Below, in pieces: positions 19,309-28,974 of a stretch of 64,000 bases of DNA. A program made the translations under genes and the position numbers. The stretch comes from Saccharomonospora glauca K62. GTDB lineage: Bacteria; Actinomycetota; Actinomycetes; Mycobacteriales; Pseudonocardiaceae. The notes under the pieces were generated by a model. The model was not told where the DNA came from. It worked only from the letters and a program-made list of their open reading frames with translations, and made no database searches. Position 1 is the first letter of the stretch, and every line of letters begins with the position of its first letter. The DNA is taken from the NCBI RefSeq assembly GCF_000243395.2, contig NZ_CM001484.1:3342524-3406523 (forward strand), written 5' to 3'.

Positions 19309-20130
19309 TCAGCGACGTCGGGCGAAGAACCTGTCACCCGACCGCTGCAACAGCAGGTCCTGCCCGAAGGCCTTCGACAGGTTCTCGCTGGTCAGCACGT
19401 CGTCGATCAGGCCGGACGTCACTTCCCGTCCCTCCGACAGCAGCAGCGCGTGGGTGAACCCCGGCGGGATCTCCTCCACGTGGTGGGTGACCAGCACCAT
19501 GGCGGGCGCGTCGGGGTCGAGGGCGAGCTCCGACAGCCTGGCGACGAGGTCCTCCCGGCCGCCGAGGTCCAGTCCGGCGGCGGGCTCGTCCAGCAGCAGC
19601 ATCTCCGGGTCGGTCATCAACGACCTCGCGATGAGCGTTCGCTTGCGCTCGCCCTCGGAGAGCGTTCCGTAGCTGCGATCGGCGAGGTGGGCGATGCCCA
19701 GCGTCGTCAGCAGTTCCTCGGCGCGGTCGGTGTCCAGTTCGTCGTACGACTCGCGCCAGCGTCCGAGCACGGCGTACCCAGCGCTGATCACCACGTCACG
19801 CACCTTCTCCTCGGGTGGGATCCGGTTGTTGACCGCGGCCGAGGTGAAGCCGATCCGCGTGCGCAACTCGAACACGTCCACCCGGCCGAGCCGCTCACCC
19901 AGCACGTGCACCACGCCGGTGGTGGGATGCATCTCCGCCGCCGCGAGCTTGAGCAGCGTGGTCTTGCCCGCGCCGTTCGGCCCGAGCACCACCCACCGTT
20001 CGTCGAGCTCCACCGACCAGTTGATGTCGGCGAGAAGGTTGTTACGCCCCCTCCTGACCCCCACACCGGAGGCGTGGATCACGAGATCGGCAAGGTTCTC
20101 CGGGACCGCCACGTCATTCACGGGGCTCAT
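19309..20130 (-). CDS. ABC transporter ATP-binding protein
   Basis: Single ABC ATPase domain, 273 residues. Walker A is LGPNGAGKTTLLKL, the Q-loop region follows at FTSAAVNNRIPPEE, the signature is YGTLSEGERKRTLIARSLM, Walker B is MLLLDEPAAGLDLGG, and the switch His is in LVTHHVEEIP. The signature TLSEGE and the absence of a permease gene nearby suggest the ModF/PhrA-like soluble class or a partner encoded elsewhere. The ATG at 20130 has only a weak ribosome-binding site. Function beyond ATP hydrolysis is not assignable. Confidence 0.82.
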   Translation of the reverse strand: MSPVNDVAVPENLADLVIHASGVGVRRGRNNLLADINWSVELDERWVVLGPNGAGKTTLLKLAAAEMHPTTGVVHVLGERLGRVDVFELRTRIGFTSAAVNNRIPPEEKVRDVVISAGYAVLGRWRESYDELDTDRAEELLTTLGIAHLADRSYGTLSEGERKRTLIARSLMTDPEMLLLDEPAAGLDLGGREDLVARLSELALDPDAPAMVLVTHHVEEIPPGFTHALLLSEGREVTSGLIDDVLTSENLSKAFGQDLLLQRSGDRFFARRR

Positions 20131-20176
20131 TGTCACCGACCGGCCCACGAAGGCAAGAACGCACCCCGTGGGTCTT

Positions 20177-22732
20177 TTAGGCCAGCACGACCTTGCCCAG
20201 CTCGGCGGGACTCGCCAGCAACGGGTGCCTCGGCAGTACCCGCACCGTGTAACCGAGCGAGCCCGCGAACGGCAGTCGCAGCGTGCCCGCGAACTCCCCT
20301 CGGCCGCACGGCGACAGCGGCACGGTGACCACGTCGGCGAGGTCGTCGGTGTCCCCGACCCGGCCCACCACGGCCTGGACCTCCACATCGGACTCGTCCA
20401 GTTCGGCCAGGTCGACGCGGGCCGTGACGCGCACCGGCGACCCCACCACGAACGCGTCGCCACTGTCGACCGACAGGTCCGTGGACACCACGCGCACCAG
20501 CGGCCAGCACGCGTCCACGCGCGCCCGGTAGGCCGCCAGCGAGCGAGCCCCCGCGTAGCCGTCGGCCGTGGCCGCCGCCACCGTCGTGGCCGCCGGCCCG
20601 TAGTAGGACTCCACGTACTCCCGCACCATGCGCGACGCCTGCACCCTCGGCCCCAGCGTGCGAAGTGTGTGCCAGATCATGGAGATCCAGCCACGCGGCA
20701 CACCCGAGGCGTCCCGGTCGTAGAACAACGGAGCCACCTGTTGGCCCAGCAGGTCGTAGAGCGCCGCCGCCTCCAGGTCGTCGCGCAGCAGCGGGTCCGT
20801 CACCCCGTCGGCCGTGGGGATGGCCCAGCCGTTACTACCGTCGTAGTACTCGTCCCACCAGCCGTCGCGGATCGACAGGTTCAGGCACCCGTTGAGCGCC
20901 GCCTTCATCCCCGAGGTGCCGCACGCCTCCAACGGCCTCGTGGGGGTGTTGAGCCACACGTCGCAGCCCCGGTAGAGATAGCGGGCCATGGACATGCCGT
21001 AGTCGGGCAGAAACACCATCCGCTCCCGCACCGCGGGATCGTCCACGAACTTCACGATCTGCTGGATGAGCGCCTTGCCGCCCTCGTCGGCCGGATGCGA
21101 CTTGCCCGCCACCACGATCTGGATGGGACGGGAGTCGTCGAGCAGCAGGGCCCGCAACCGATCCGGGTCACGCAGCATCAGGGTGAGCCGCTTGTACGTG
21201 GGAACCCGCCGCGCGAACCCGACCGTGAGCACGTCGGGGTCGAAGATGCGCTCGGTCCAGCCGAGTTCCAGCGCCGACGCCCCCCGCTGCAACCACGCCT
21301 CGCGTGCCCGTCTCCGGACCTCCTCGACGAGGTTGCCGCGGAGTTCGCGGCGCAACGCCCACAACTGTTCGTCCGTGACGTTCGGGTCGATTCCGGACCC
21401 GTCGCCGTCGTGACCCCACTCCTCGTCCCTGCCGCCGAGCAACGCGCTCATCTCCCGCGCCACCCAGGTGGGACCGTGGACGCCGTTGGTCACCGACGAG
21501 ATCGGCACCTCCTCGGTGTCGAAACCCGGCCACAGCTTGGCGAACATGCGCCGCGACACCTTCCCGTGCAGGGCGGAGACGCCGTTGGCGCGTTGGGCGA
21601 GCCGCAAGCCCATGTACGCCACGTTGAACCGGCGGGGGTCGTCCTCGGCGCCGAGCGCGAGCACCCGCTCGACGTCCACCCCCGGAAGCAGCCTGCCGTC
21701 ACCGAAGTAGTGCCTGACGAGGTCCACCTCGAAGCGGTCGAGCCCGGCCGACACCGGGGTGTGCGTGGTGAACACCGTGCCCGCACGCACGGCCGACAAT
21801 GCCTCGTCGAACGTCAGCTCGCCCGCCGCCAGGACCTCCCTCACCCGTTCCAACCCGAGGAACCCGGCGTGGCCCTCGTTGGTGTGGAACACCTCCGGCT
21901 GCGGATGCCCGGTCAGCTCGCAGTAGCGACGCACCGCGCGCATCCCGCCGATCCCGGCGAGGATCTCCTGCCGGATGCGGTGATCGTCGTCGCCTCCGTA
22001 GAGGCGGTCGGTGACCCCGCGAAGGTCCTCGTCGTTCTCCTCGACGTCGGTGTCGAGCAACAACAACGGCACCCGCCCGACACGGGCCTGCCAGACCTGC
22101 GCCAGCAGGTCGCGACCACCGGGCATCGCCACGCGCACGTGGACCGGCTCGCCGGACGGCTCCGTGAGCAGTTCCAGCGGCAGTCCACTCGGGTCGATCA
22201 CCGGGTAGTGCTCGACCTGCCAGCCGTCCAGCGACAACGACTGCCGGAAGTAGCCCGCGCGGTACAGCGGTCCCACACCGATCATCGGGACACCGAGATC
22301 GGAGGCGGCCTTCAGATGGTCACCGGCCAGCACACCCAGGCCGCCGGAGTAGTTCGGCAGCGCCTCGTGCACCCCGAACTCCATGGAGAAGTACGCCACC
22401 GCGCCGGGGAACCGCTCCCCGTCGCCGGCTTGTTCGACCCGCCGTTGGAACCACCGCGGCTCGGTGAGATAGCGCCGCAGGTCTTCACTGGCCTCTCGGG
22501 TCCTGGCGAGGAACTCCGGGTCACGCGCGAGCTCGTCCAACCGGGAGGCGGGTACCTCGGCCAGCATGCGCAGGGGATCCCTGACCCTGCGGAACAACGC
22601 GTCGTCCATCGACGCGAACAGATCGCGTGTCGGAGGATGCCACGTCCACCGGAGATTGGTGGCCAGCTCGGTGAGTCCCGTCAACTCGTCGGGCACTCGC
22701 GCGTGCACGGTGAACCGGCGGACAGCTTTCAT
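20177..22732 (-). CDS. glgP: Alpha-glucan (glycogen) phosphorylase
   Basis: Releases glucose-1-phosphate from alpha-1,4-glucans. The 851-residue length and N-terminal DUF3417-type domain (LATNLRWTWHPPTRDLFASMD) mark the bacterial/archaeal GlgP2 class. The active-site loop HTNEGHAGFLGLERVRE, the PLP/phosphate region VAGKSHPADEGGKALIQQI and EACGTSGMKAALNGCLNLSIRDGWWDE are all intact. It starts at an ATG with no Shine-Dalgarno but a TATGGT box eight bases upstream. Together with the GH57 and GT4 genes it makes alpha-glucan turnover a theme of the window. Confidence 0.94.
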   Translation of the reverse strand: MKAVRRFTVHARVPDELTGLTELATNLRWTWHPPTRDLFASMDDALFRRVRDPLRMLAEVPASRLDELARDPEFLARTREASEDLRRYLTEPRWFQRRVEQAGDGERFPGAVAYFSMEFGVHEALPNYSGGLGVLAGDHLKAASDLGVPMIGVGPLYRAGYFRQSLSLDGWQVEHYPVIDPSGLPLELLTEPSGEPVHVRVAMPGGRDLLAQVWQARVGRVPLLLLDTDVEENDEDLRGVTDRLYGGDDDHRIRQEILAGIGGMRAVRRYCELTGHPQPEVFHTNEGHAGFLGLERVREVLAAGELTFDEALSAVRAGTVFTTHTPVSAGLDRFEVDLVRHYFGDGRLLPGVDVERVLALGAEDDPRRFNVAYMGLRLAQRANGVSALHGKVSRRMFAKLWPGFDTEEVPISSVTNGVHGPTWVAREMSALLGGRDEEWGHDGDGSGIDPNVTDEQLWALRRELRGNLVEEVRRRAREAWLQRGASALELGWTERIFDPDVLTVGFARRVPTYKRLTLMLRDPDRLRALLLDDSRPIQIVVAGKSHPADEGGKALIQQIVKFVDDPAVRERMVFLPDYGMSMARYLYRGCDVWLNTPTRPLEACGTSGMKAALNGCLNLSIRDGWWDEYYDGSNGWAIPTADGVTDPLLRDDLEAAALYDLLGQQVAPLFYDRDASGVPRGWISMIWHTLRTLGPRVQASRMVREYVESYYGPAATTVAAATADGYAGARSLAAYRARVDACWPLVRVVSTDLSVDSGDAFVVGSPVRVTARVDLAELDESDVEVQAVVGRVGDTDDLADVVTVPLSPCGRGEFAGTLRLPFAGSLGYTVRVLPRHPLLASPAELGKVVLA

Positions 22733-22740
22733 GATGATCG

Positions 22741-22746
22741 ACCATA
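22741..22746 (-). promoter_or_regulatory. -10 box TATGGT for leaderless glgP
   Basis: On the minus strand TATGGT ends 8 nt before the glgP ATG and no ribosome-binding site intervenes. Confidence 0.45.
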
Positions 22747-22852
22747 TCGCCGGGCCGGGAACGCCGCGCGTGGCCTCACACGGCCGGACGCGTGGTCGGT
22801 GCCCGTTACACCCGAGTTGCCCATAGCGCCTCTCTCGGGTTCCCGCGTCCGC

Positions 22853-22858
22853 TACTGT
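22853..22858 (+). promoter_or_regulatory. -10 box TACTGT for the zinc-peptidase lipoprotein gene
   Basis: TACTGT ends 7 nt before the ATG at 22866, again without a Shine-Dalgarno. Confidence 0.45.
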
Positions 22859-22865
22859 GCCCGCC

Positions 22866-24311
22866 ATGAAGCACACAGGGGGACGAGGGACGCGGCGCGC
22901 CCTGCTGGCCATCGGCGTCGCCGTGACCACACTGACAGCATCGTGCGCCAACGAGGTCGAAGGCGAGCTCCGCAGCGAGGGAGACATCGCGGGCCTGCCG
23001 ATCACCCACTTCGAAAGCGGTCTGAAGGCCTCCGCGCCGCAACCCCAGCTGAACGTCGAGAACCTGACGCAGTCGGAGGAGGACCGCCTCGCCGTCGCCT
23101 CCATCGCGGACGTCTCCGAGTTCTGGCAGGAGCAGTTCCCCAACCACTTCAACGCCGAGTTCCAGCCGGTATCGAAGCTGATGTCCTACGACCCCAACAC
23201 CGACAACTTCGAGGTGTGCGGGGCCACCGTCGAGGAAGTGGCCATGAACGCGTTCTACTGCCCTTCCGAGGACCTGGTGGCCTGGGACCGGGGCATACTG
23301 CTGCCGCTGCTGCGGGAGCGGTTCGGCCCGATGGCCGTGGTCACCGTGCTCGGCCACGAGTTCGGACACGCCGTGCAGTACCGGCTCGGCGAACAGTCCG
23401 GCATCGACGAGCAGACGCCCACGATCGTCAAGGAACAGCAGGCCGACTGCTTCACCGGGGCGTACTTCCGGTGGATCGCCGAGGGCCACAGCGAGTACTT
23501 CGAGGTCTCCACCTCCGAGGGTTTGAACCAGGTCCTCGCCTCGCTATTCTTCATCCGGGACGCCCCCGGCCACTCGGCCGCAGCCGACGGCGCGCACGGC
23601 ACGGCGTTCGACCGGACCTACGCGTTCCAGCTCGGTTTCGAGAACGACGCGACGAAGTGCGCGGCCATCGACCTGGCCGACATCGAGTCGCGCATCACGG
23701 AGCGTCCGTTCAGCCCCAACGACACGAACGAGGGCGACCTCTCCATCAACGCCGACACGCTGGGGCTGCTCCAGATGAGCCTCGACGACTCGTTCTCGGA
23801 GGCCGGGGTGCCGAGCCCGCAGATCGTCGCCGAGGGCGGTAGCTGCCCGAACGGTGCCGCCACCCCGCCCGTGTCCTACTGCCAGGACACCAACACCGTC
23901 ACCGTCGACATGACCGCCCTGGCGGAACTGGGGCAACCGATCGACCGGGAAGCCGAACTCACCGGCCAGGAGGGCGGCGGACTCGGTGACTTCGCCGCGT
24001 TCGCCGAGGTCGTTTCCCGGTACGTGCAGGGCATCCAGGTGGGTCTCGGGATCCCGGTGGACAACGCCAACGCCGGGCTGCGGACCGCCTGCCTCGTGGG
24101 CGCCTGGACCGCCGCCATCGACCAGGAAGGCGCGCTGCTGCGCCCGTCGCCGGGCGACCTGGACGAGGCGATCGCCGAGTTGCTGCTGCCCCGCAGTCTC
24201 ATCGCCGCCGACATCAACGGCCACCCGGCGGTGAACGGTTTCGCGCGGATCGGGGCGCTGCGGCAGGGCTACTTCAACGGCTCGGGAGCGTGCAGCTCGG
24301 AGTATCCGTAA
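22866..24311 (+). CDS. Putative neutral zinc metallopeptidase, lipoprotein
   Basis: A 481-residue exported lipoprotein. The signal peptide ends in a lipobox LTASC at about residues 25-29, so the mature protein is tethered to the outer face of the membrane. The zinc motif HEFGHAVQYRLG (HExxH) lies near residue 160 and a downstream EQQADCFTGAYFRW supplies the third ligand region, the pattern of the putative neutral zinc peptidase family (PF04228). The C-terminal 200 residues are unassigned. A perfect hairpin follows the stop. Its substrate is unknown. Confidence 0.82.
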   Translation: MKHTGGRGTRRALLAIGVAVTTLTASCANEVEGELRSEGDIAGLPITHFESGLKASAPQPQLNVENLTQSEEDRLAVASIADVSEFWQEQFPNHFNAEFQPVSKLMSYDPNTDNFEVCGATVEEVAMNAFYCPSEDLVAWDRGILLPLLRERFGPMAVVTVLGHEFGHAVQYRLGEQSGIDEQTPTIVKEQQADCFTGAYFRWIAEGHSEYFEVSTSEGLNQVLASLFFIRDAPGHSAAADGAHGTAFDRTYAFQLGFENDATKCAAIDLADIESRITERPFSPNDTNEGDLSINADTLGLLQMSLDDSFSEAGVPSPQIVAEGGSCPNGAATPPVSYCQDTNTVTVDMTALAELGQPIDREAELTGQEGGGLGDFAAFAEVVSRYVQGIQVGLGIPVDNANAGLRTACLVGAWTAAIDQEGALLRPSPGDLDEAIAELLLPRSLIAADINGHPAVNGFARIGALRQGYFNGSGACSSEYP

Positions 24312-24317
24312 TGCACT

Positions 24318-24349
24318 GAACGCCGGCCGCCTCGGGGCGGCCGGCGTTC
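24318..24349. terminator. Bidirectional hairpin terminator
   Basis: Perfect 14-bp stem GAACGCCGGCCGCC (24318-24331) and GGCGGCCGGCGTTC (24336-24349) with a TCGG tetraloop, placed between the convergent lipoprotein and thioredoxin-like genes. There is no T-tract on either side, as is usual for high-GC actinobacteria. Confidence 0.8.
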
Positions 24350-24370
24350 GGCATCGTGCGGGCGCGAACG

Positions 24371-25324
24371 TCAGAACAACGCGCTGGCCAGCTCGCGCCG
24401 TGCCTTGGCGACCCGCTCGTCGGCGGGGTCGAACAACTCAAACAAGCCCACGAGGTGTTCGCGCACCCGATTACGGTCGTCGCCCGCCGTGCGGCGGATG
24501 ACCGCGATCAGCCTGGCGAAGCCGTCCTCGATCTTGCCCGCGGCCACCTCCGCGTCGGAGGCGGCCAGTTGCGCGTCGAGGTCGTCCGGGTTCGCGTCCG
24601 CCTTGGCGATGGACGACGGGTCGGTCTTCGCGGCACGGGCGGCGAACCGCACCTGCACGAGCGCGGCCTTGGCCTGCTCGTTGCCGGGCTCGCTGTCGAG
24701 GATTCGCTTGTAGGCGGCCTCCGCCGCGGCGAAGTCACCACGTTCGAAGGCGTCCTCGGCCTCGGTGAACCGCGGGTCCTGCGGCGGCTCGGGCTGCCCC
24801 TGCATGGCCGCCCGCACACCGGGCAGCTTGTCGCGCAGGGCCTCCAGCAACTGCGTCAACCACTGCCTGATCTGCGGCTCGGGCAGCGCACCCGAGAACG
24901 CGTCCACGGGCTGGCCACCCGCGATGGCGACGACCGTGGGAATCGACTGCACCCCGAACACCTGGGAGATGCGCGGGTTGGCGTCCACATCGACCTTGGC
25001 CAGTACCCAGGCACCGCCACTCTCGCCCGCGAGCCGCTCCAGCACCGGGCTGAGCTGCTTGCACGGACCGCACCAGTCGGCCCACAGATCCACGACGACC
25101 AACTGCTGCAGCGACCGCTCCAGAACCTCGGCCCGGAAAGTGGCCTCGGTCACGTCTATGACGGACGCGCTCGCCGCCCCGTTCGCCAGGCCGTCGGCAC
25201 CGGCCTGCTTCGCCTGCCGTGCCGCCGCCTCGGCTCGCGCCTTTACCGCCGACAGGTCGACGGCCCCCGAAAGCGCGGCGGACACGGCGGGTGGGTTGTT
25301 TCCTGATCCGCGTGGCTGTGTCAC
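24371..25324 (-). CDS. Thioredoxin/TPR co-chaperone-like protein (YbbN/Rv1324 type)
   Basis: A 317-residue protein. The thioredoxin domain spans about residues 50-155 with the active site [20 protein letters not shown] and the cis-Pro in QSIPTVVAI. The rest is TPR-like helices ([33 protein letters not shown]). This architecture matches YbbN/CnoX-type holdases and Rv1324. GTG at 25324 gives the common MTQPR start with GGAG upstream; ATG at 25333 is the alternative. It is probably a cytoplasmic chaperone-linked thiol protein. Confidence 0.88.
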   Translation of the reverse strand: MTQPRGSGNNPPAVSAALSGAVDLSAVKARAEAAARQAKQAGADGLANGAASASVIDVTEATFRAEVLERSLQQLVVVDLWADWCGPCKQLSPVLERLAGESGGAWVLAKVDVDANPRISQVFGVQSIPTVVAIAGGQPVDAFSGALPEPQIRQWLTQLLEALRDKLPGVRAAMQGQPEPPQDPRFTEAEDAFERGDFAAAEAAYKRILDSEPGNEQAKAALVQVRFAARAAKTDPSSIAKADANPDDLDAQLAASDAEVAAGKIEDGFARLIAVIRRTAGDDRNRVREHLVGLFELFDPADERVAKARRELASALF

Positions 25325-25400
25325 GGTCTCCATCCTGGCATGGACCGTCAGCGCCGTCATCGCTGGCGCAGGGCTCGCCCCACGCCCTCGATCGAGTGAT

Positions 25401-25703
25401 TCAGGAATCCGCGAGACGCTCCTCCACCCGCTTCACCTTCGCCGCCAACTGGCCCGTGTGTCCGGGACGGATGTCGGCCTTGAGCACGAGGCTCACCCTC
25501 GGCGCCCCTTCACCGGCGGCCTCCACGGCCCGCTTGACCACGTCCATGACCTCGTCCCACTCGCCCTCGATGTTGGTGAACATCGCGTTGGTCTCGTTGG
25601 GCAGACCGGACTCGCGCACCACCCGGACCGCGCGGGCCACCGCCTCACTCACGCCGCCGTCGTCGTCCCCACCCGCCGGACTGACACTGAACGCCACGAT
25701 CAT
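25401..25703 (-). CDS. MTH1187-family thiamine-binding protein
   Basis: A 100-residue single-domain protein of the MTH1187/YkoF-like ferredoxin fold (PF01910). Recognisable are the start [52 protein letters not shown] and [13 protein letters not shown]. Members bind thiamine or related small molecules. The ATG is preceded by GGAGG at ideal spacing; the longer frame is intergenic. No thiamine gene or TPP riboswitch is seen nearby, so its partner process is unknown. Confidence 0.8.
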   Translation of the reverse strand: MIVAFSVSPAGGDDDGGVSEAVARAVRVVRESGLPNETNAMFTNIEGEWDEVMDVVKRAVEAAGEGAPRVSLVLKADIRPGHTGQLAAKVKRVEERLADS

Positions 25704-25788
25704 CGTCGCCTCCTCACCGTCGCTCCCGTCGGCACCGACGGGTTCCACACCTTGTCGTACCCGCCCCCAGCCTGGCCGGGATCGCTGC

Positions 25789-25794
25789 TAACTT
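25789..25794 (+). promoter_or_regulatory. -10 box TAACTT for leaderless marR-type gene
   Basis: TAACTT ends 8 nt before the ATG at 25803; no ribosome-binding site lies between. Confidence 0.4.
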
Positions 25795-25802
25795 CGACCC
25801 CC

Positions 25803-26303
25803 ATGAAAGGTCCGTTGCCGTTCGACCCGATCGCCCGCGCGGCGCAGCTGTGGGAGGAGCGCATCGGGCCCTCCACGACGATGGCCGCCGTCACCGGCCT
25901 GATGCGTGTCCAGCAGATCATCCAGTCGGCCGTCGACACGGCGCTCAAGCCGCACGGCCTGACGTTCGCGCGTTTCGAGGCGTTGACGCTGCTGAGTTTC
26001 TCCCGGCACTCGCGGCTGCCGATGCGGGTCATGGGAGAACGGCTGCAACTGCACCCGACGAGCGTGACGAACATCGTGGATCGTCTGGAGAAGGACGGCC
26101 TGGTCAAGCGCCTACCGCACCCGACCGACCGCCGGACCACGCTCGTCGAGATCACCAAGGAGGGCACGGCGCGGCGGGAAAGGGCCACCAAGGCGGTGAC
26201 CGACATCGATTTCGGCCTCACCGGACTCACTCAACGGCAGACCGAACAACTCACCGAACTGCTGACGAAAGTGCGTAAGGCCGCGGGCGACTTCACGGAC
26301 TGA
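25803..26303 (+). CDS. MarR-family transcriptional regulator
   Basis: Winged-helix dimeric regulator of 166 residues. The recognition region reads LPMRVMGERLQLHPTSVTNIVDRLEKDGLVKRLPHPTDRRTTLVEIT, with the typical wing DRR motif. N- and C-terminal helices form the dimer interface. It is convergent with the DUF3817 gene, and its target is not evident from position. The start follows the -10 box at leaderless spacing. Confidence 0.88.
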   Translation: MKGPLPFDPIARAAQLWEERIGPSTTMAAVTGLMRVQQIIQSAVDTALKPHGLTFARFEALTLLSFSRHSRLPMRVMGERLQLHPTSVTNIVDRLEKDGLVKRLPHPTDRRTTLVEITKEGTARRERATKAVTDIDFGLTGLTQRQTEQLTELLTKVRKAAGDFTD

Positions 26304-26349
26304 CGTCCTTCGTCGCCCACGGCCTCCTGAGGAAGAACGCCGAAGCGCT

Positions 26350-26721
26350 TCAGGCACCGGCCACCGCGTCACCACCGCGGCGCACGTAGAGACCGGTGCC
26401 GCCGTAGCGCAGCTGCTCGGGGCTGTCGAGCTTGCCCCGCCGCAGCGCCCACTTCTCGAACAACCAGGTGAACAGGGGCGGGATCGCGGCCAGCAACGCC
26501 GTCACCACGGTGCCGAACTTCCATCCGAGCGGGCGAGCCACGCCCAGCGTCGTGACGACGTAGAGAACGAACAGCACACCGTGCACCATGCCCAGCACCG
26601 GGACGCCGCCCTCGCCGAGTTCCACGACGTACTTCAGGAACATGCCGATCAGCAATCCCGTCCACGAAAAGGCTTCGGCGATCGCGACGACACGGAACAA
26701 GACGGCAGCCTTGTTCGACAA
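26350..26721 (-). CDS. DUF3817 membrane protein (Rv1342c-like)
   Basis: Small integral membrane protein of 123 residues with three hydrophobic helices: LFRVVAIAEAFSWTGLLIGMFLKYVV, GMVHGVLFVLYVVTTLGVA and FGTVVTALLAAIPPLFTWLFEKW. Helix content and the His in MVHGVLF fit the DUF3817 family. The start is TTG at 26721, preceded by GGAGGAACC; the longer frame to 26793 lacks a ribosome-binding site. Function is unknown. Confidence 0.82.
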   Translation of the reverse strand: MSNKAAVLFRVVAIAEAFSWTGLLIGMFLKYVVELGEGGVPVLGMVHGVLFVLYVVTTLGVARPLGWKFGTVVTALLAAIPPLFTWLFEKWALRRGKLDSPEQLRYGGTGLYVRRGGDAVAGA

Positions 26722-26874
26722 GGTTCCTCCTCGGATAGCGGACCACCACGCACCGGGCGGTCGCACAGCACTCTCCACGCCCGCCAACCACATTGTCGAA
26801 CGTCGTGACTTCCAGTGTGAGCCGTGACGTCCGTCACCGGCCTACCGGGGCCTCACCCGTCGCCGACGGCCACG

Positions 26875-27966
26875 TCACGGCTCCCAGCGGAACACCTTCG
26901 CGGCGAGCGCACCGATCACGACGGTGAAGCCGATCAGCACCAGCGCGGGCACCAGCAGCGCCTCCACACCGTGTCCGCGCACCATGACGTCGAGCATCCC
27001 CTGGTTCAGATGCCGCATCGGCAGTACCCACGAGACCTGCTGCAGCCAGGCGGGAGCACTCTCGACGGGGAAGAACGCACCGGACAGGAAGGCCATGGGC
27101 AAGGTGATCAGGTTGGCCACCGTGCTCGCCGACTCCTCGGTGCGGCACCAGGCCCCGACGAGCATGCCGACGGCGAAGAACGCCAGCGTCCCGAGCAGTA
27201 GCAGGGGCAACGCCAGCCACCACTGCCCGGTCAGTTTCAGCCCGAACACGGGCAGCATCGCCACGGACACGAAGAGCACGAACTGGGCGGCCGAGATGCC
27301 GAGGGTCACGAGCAACCGCGACGTGAGCACGGTGCTCGGCCGCACGGGCGCGAGCCGCAACCTGCGCAGCACCTGGTTACGACGCCAGTTCACGAGCGTG
27401 ATGGCCGCCCCGAACACCGCGCCCATCGCCACGGCCCACCCGAGGATGCCGGGCGTCATGTACTGGATGGCTTCGAGGGAGGAATCCTCCACCTGTTCGA
27501 CGTCGAGGGAGTACGTCGGGGGCTGTCCCGTCGCGGCCACGTTGGCGCGGTTCACCACGCCGTCGACGATGCCGAGCACCACGTTCGCCGTGGTCTGGGC
27601 GCTGGCCGCGAACCGCACGCGCACGGCGTCGCCGTCCTGCGTCACGTAGGCGGGCAGGTCCCCGTCCCGGACCTGCTGTTCCGCTTCCTCGGTGGTGTCG
27701 ACGCGTTGGAGGTCGAGGGCCTCCGTTTGTTCCAGCGCGGTGATGACGGGCCCCTCGCCCACCACCGCGACCGTCACCCGGTCGTCCCCTCCCTTGTACA
27801 GCAACCCGAAGATCACCAAGAACATCAGCGGGAACAGGAAGGTGAAGAACAGGGTCGTCTTCTCCCGCGTGATGCCCTTGAACATCGCGACCGACAGCGC
27901 GCGGAACGGCGTGGGTGCCGTCGTGTCGCGTCGCGGGGTCGTGTTTTCCCCTCCGGTGGTTCTCAC
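26875..27966 (-). CDS. ABC-2 type transporter permease
   Basis: A 363-residue membrane protein. An N-terminal helix (TTLFFTFLFPLMFLVIFGLLY) and an extracytoplasmic loop of about 130 residues precede five helices including GWAVAMGAVFGAAITLVNW, LLVTLGISAAQFVLFVSVAML, LALPLLLLGTLAFFAVGMLVG and VPALVLIGFTVVIGALAAKVF. This is the layout of ABC-2 drug or lipid exporters. It overlaps the ATPase gene by 4 bp and forms a two-gene operon with it. The substrate is unknown. Confidence 0.9.
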   Translation of the reverse strand: MRTTGGENTTPRRDTTAPTPFRALSVAMFKGITREKTTLFFTFLFPLMFLVIFGLLYKGGDDRVTVAVVGEGPVITALEQTEALDLQRVDTTEEAEQQVRDGDLPAYVTQDGDAVRVRFAASAQTTANVVLGIVDGVVNRANVAATGQPPTYSLDVEQVEDSSLEAIQYMTPGILGWAVAMGAVFGAAITLVNWRRNQVLRRLRLAPVRPSTVLTSRLLVTLGISAAQFVLFVSVAMLPVFGLKLTGQWWLALPLLLLGTLAFFAVGMLVGAWCRTEESASTVANLITLPMAFLSGAFFPVESAPAWLQQVSWVLPMRHLNQGMLDVMVRGHGVEALLVPALVLIGFTVVIGALAAKVFRWEP

Positions 27967-28892
27967 GCTCGGTACTCCCTGCCGGTCAGGTGGAGGAAGA
28001 CGTCCTCCAGCGTCGCCGTACGCACGGTCAGCCCGTCCACGGTGCCGCGCTCGGCCAGGGCGGCGAGCAGTGGAGCGGGGGTGCGCGTCGTGATCGTCAC
28101 CGTGACGTCGTCGGTGCTGACGCTGCCGACACCGGGCAGCTCCCGTGCGGCGTCCGGGGAGAGAACCGTGGTGTCGAGGGTGACGTGAGTGGGTGCGTCG
28201 AGATCACGCACGAGCCGGGCGGGCGCGTCCATCGCGAGGATCTTTCCGCGGTCCATGATCGCCACCCGGTCGCACAGCACCTCGGCCTCGTCGAGGTAGT
28301 GCGTGGTGTACACGATGGTGCTCCCCCGAGCCTTGATCTCCCGGAGCACGTCCCACAGGTTGCGGCGGGCCTGGGGGTCCAACGCGGCCGTGGGCTCGTC
28401 GAGGAACACGAGCTCGGGGTCGTGCACGAGGGCGCAGGCGATGGACAGCCGCTGCCGCTGCCCACCCGAGAGCTTCTTCTCCGGGGTGTCGGCCTTGTCG
28501 GCGAGACCGACGAGTTCGAGCATCTCGTCCGCCCTGGCGGGTCCGACCCCGTAGAGCGCGGCGAAAGTCGTCAGTTGCTCCCGCGCCGTCAGCCGCTCGA
28601 AGAACGACGACGCCTGGAGCTGGACACCGATTCGGGGCAACAACGTCTCGTCGCGGGGCCACGGCGACCGTCCGAGCAGACGGACCGTACCGGAGTCGGG
28701 AGCGACCAGTCCCTCCGCGATCTCCAGCGTCGTGGTCTTCCCCGCCCCGTTGGGCCCGAGGATGCCGAAGAACTCACCTTCGACGACCTCGAAAGTCACC
28801 CCGTCGACCGCGCGCACGTCACCGTAGTGCTTGCGGATGTCGGACACCGCCAGGGCGACGGGTCTCGCGGGAGTCGTGGAGGAAGCAGACAT
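27963..28892 (-). CDS. ABC-2 exporter ATP-binding protein
   Basis: ABC ATPase of 309 residues paired with the permease. Walker A is LGPNGAGKTTTLEI, signature KLSGGQRQRLSIACALV, Walker B LVFLDEPTAALDPQ, and the switch His is in VYTTHYLDEAE. The C-terminal extension (VTLDTTVLSPDAA onward) is the DUF4162-like tail of daunorubicin-type exporters (DrrA class). The ATG has a TAGGGT box six bases upstream and no Shine-Dalgarno. Drug or lipid export is the family role; the real substrate is open. Confidence 0.9.
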   Translation of the reverse strand: MSASSTTPARPVALAVSDIRKHYGDVRAVDGVTFEVVEGEFFGILGPNGAGKTTTLEIAEGLVAPDSGTVRLLGRSPWPRDETLLPRIGVQLQASSFFERLTAREQLTTFAALYGVGPARADEMLELVGLADKADTPEKKLSGGQRQRLSIACALVHDPELVFLDEPTAALDPQARRNLWDVLREIKARGSTIVYTTHYLDEAEVLCDRVAIMDRGKILAMDAPARLVRDLDAPTHVTLDTTVLSPDAARELPGVGSVSTDDVTVTITTRTPAPLLAALAERGTVDGLTVRTATLEDVFLHLTGREYRA

Positions 28893-28898
28893 GGCGCA

Positions 28899-28904
28899 AC
28901 CCTA
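28899..28904 (-). promoter_or_regulatory. -10 box TAGGGT for the ABC exporter operon
   Basis: TAGGGT on the minus strand ends 6 nt before the ATG at 28892. It lies back to back with the promoter of the divergent isomerase gene. Confidence 0.45.
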
Positions 28905-28974
28905 TTGATCAAGACTGCTACCGAGATCACCACCACGGTGATTTCGATCCCAATCGTTGCCGACCCGTACCCGG

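Noticed and set aside
19694-23842. A 1382-residue plus-strand open frame antisense to the ABC ATPase and glycogen phosphorylase genes
   Set aside because: Its translation has no recognisable domain and is His/Arg/Val-biased, as expected of the antisense of high-GC genes. The minus-strand genes are unmistakable.
25704-25748. Longer start for the thiamine-binding protein gene
   Set aside because: GGAGG lies directly before the internal ATG at 25703 and family members start there.
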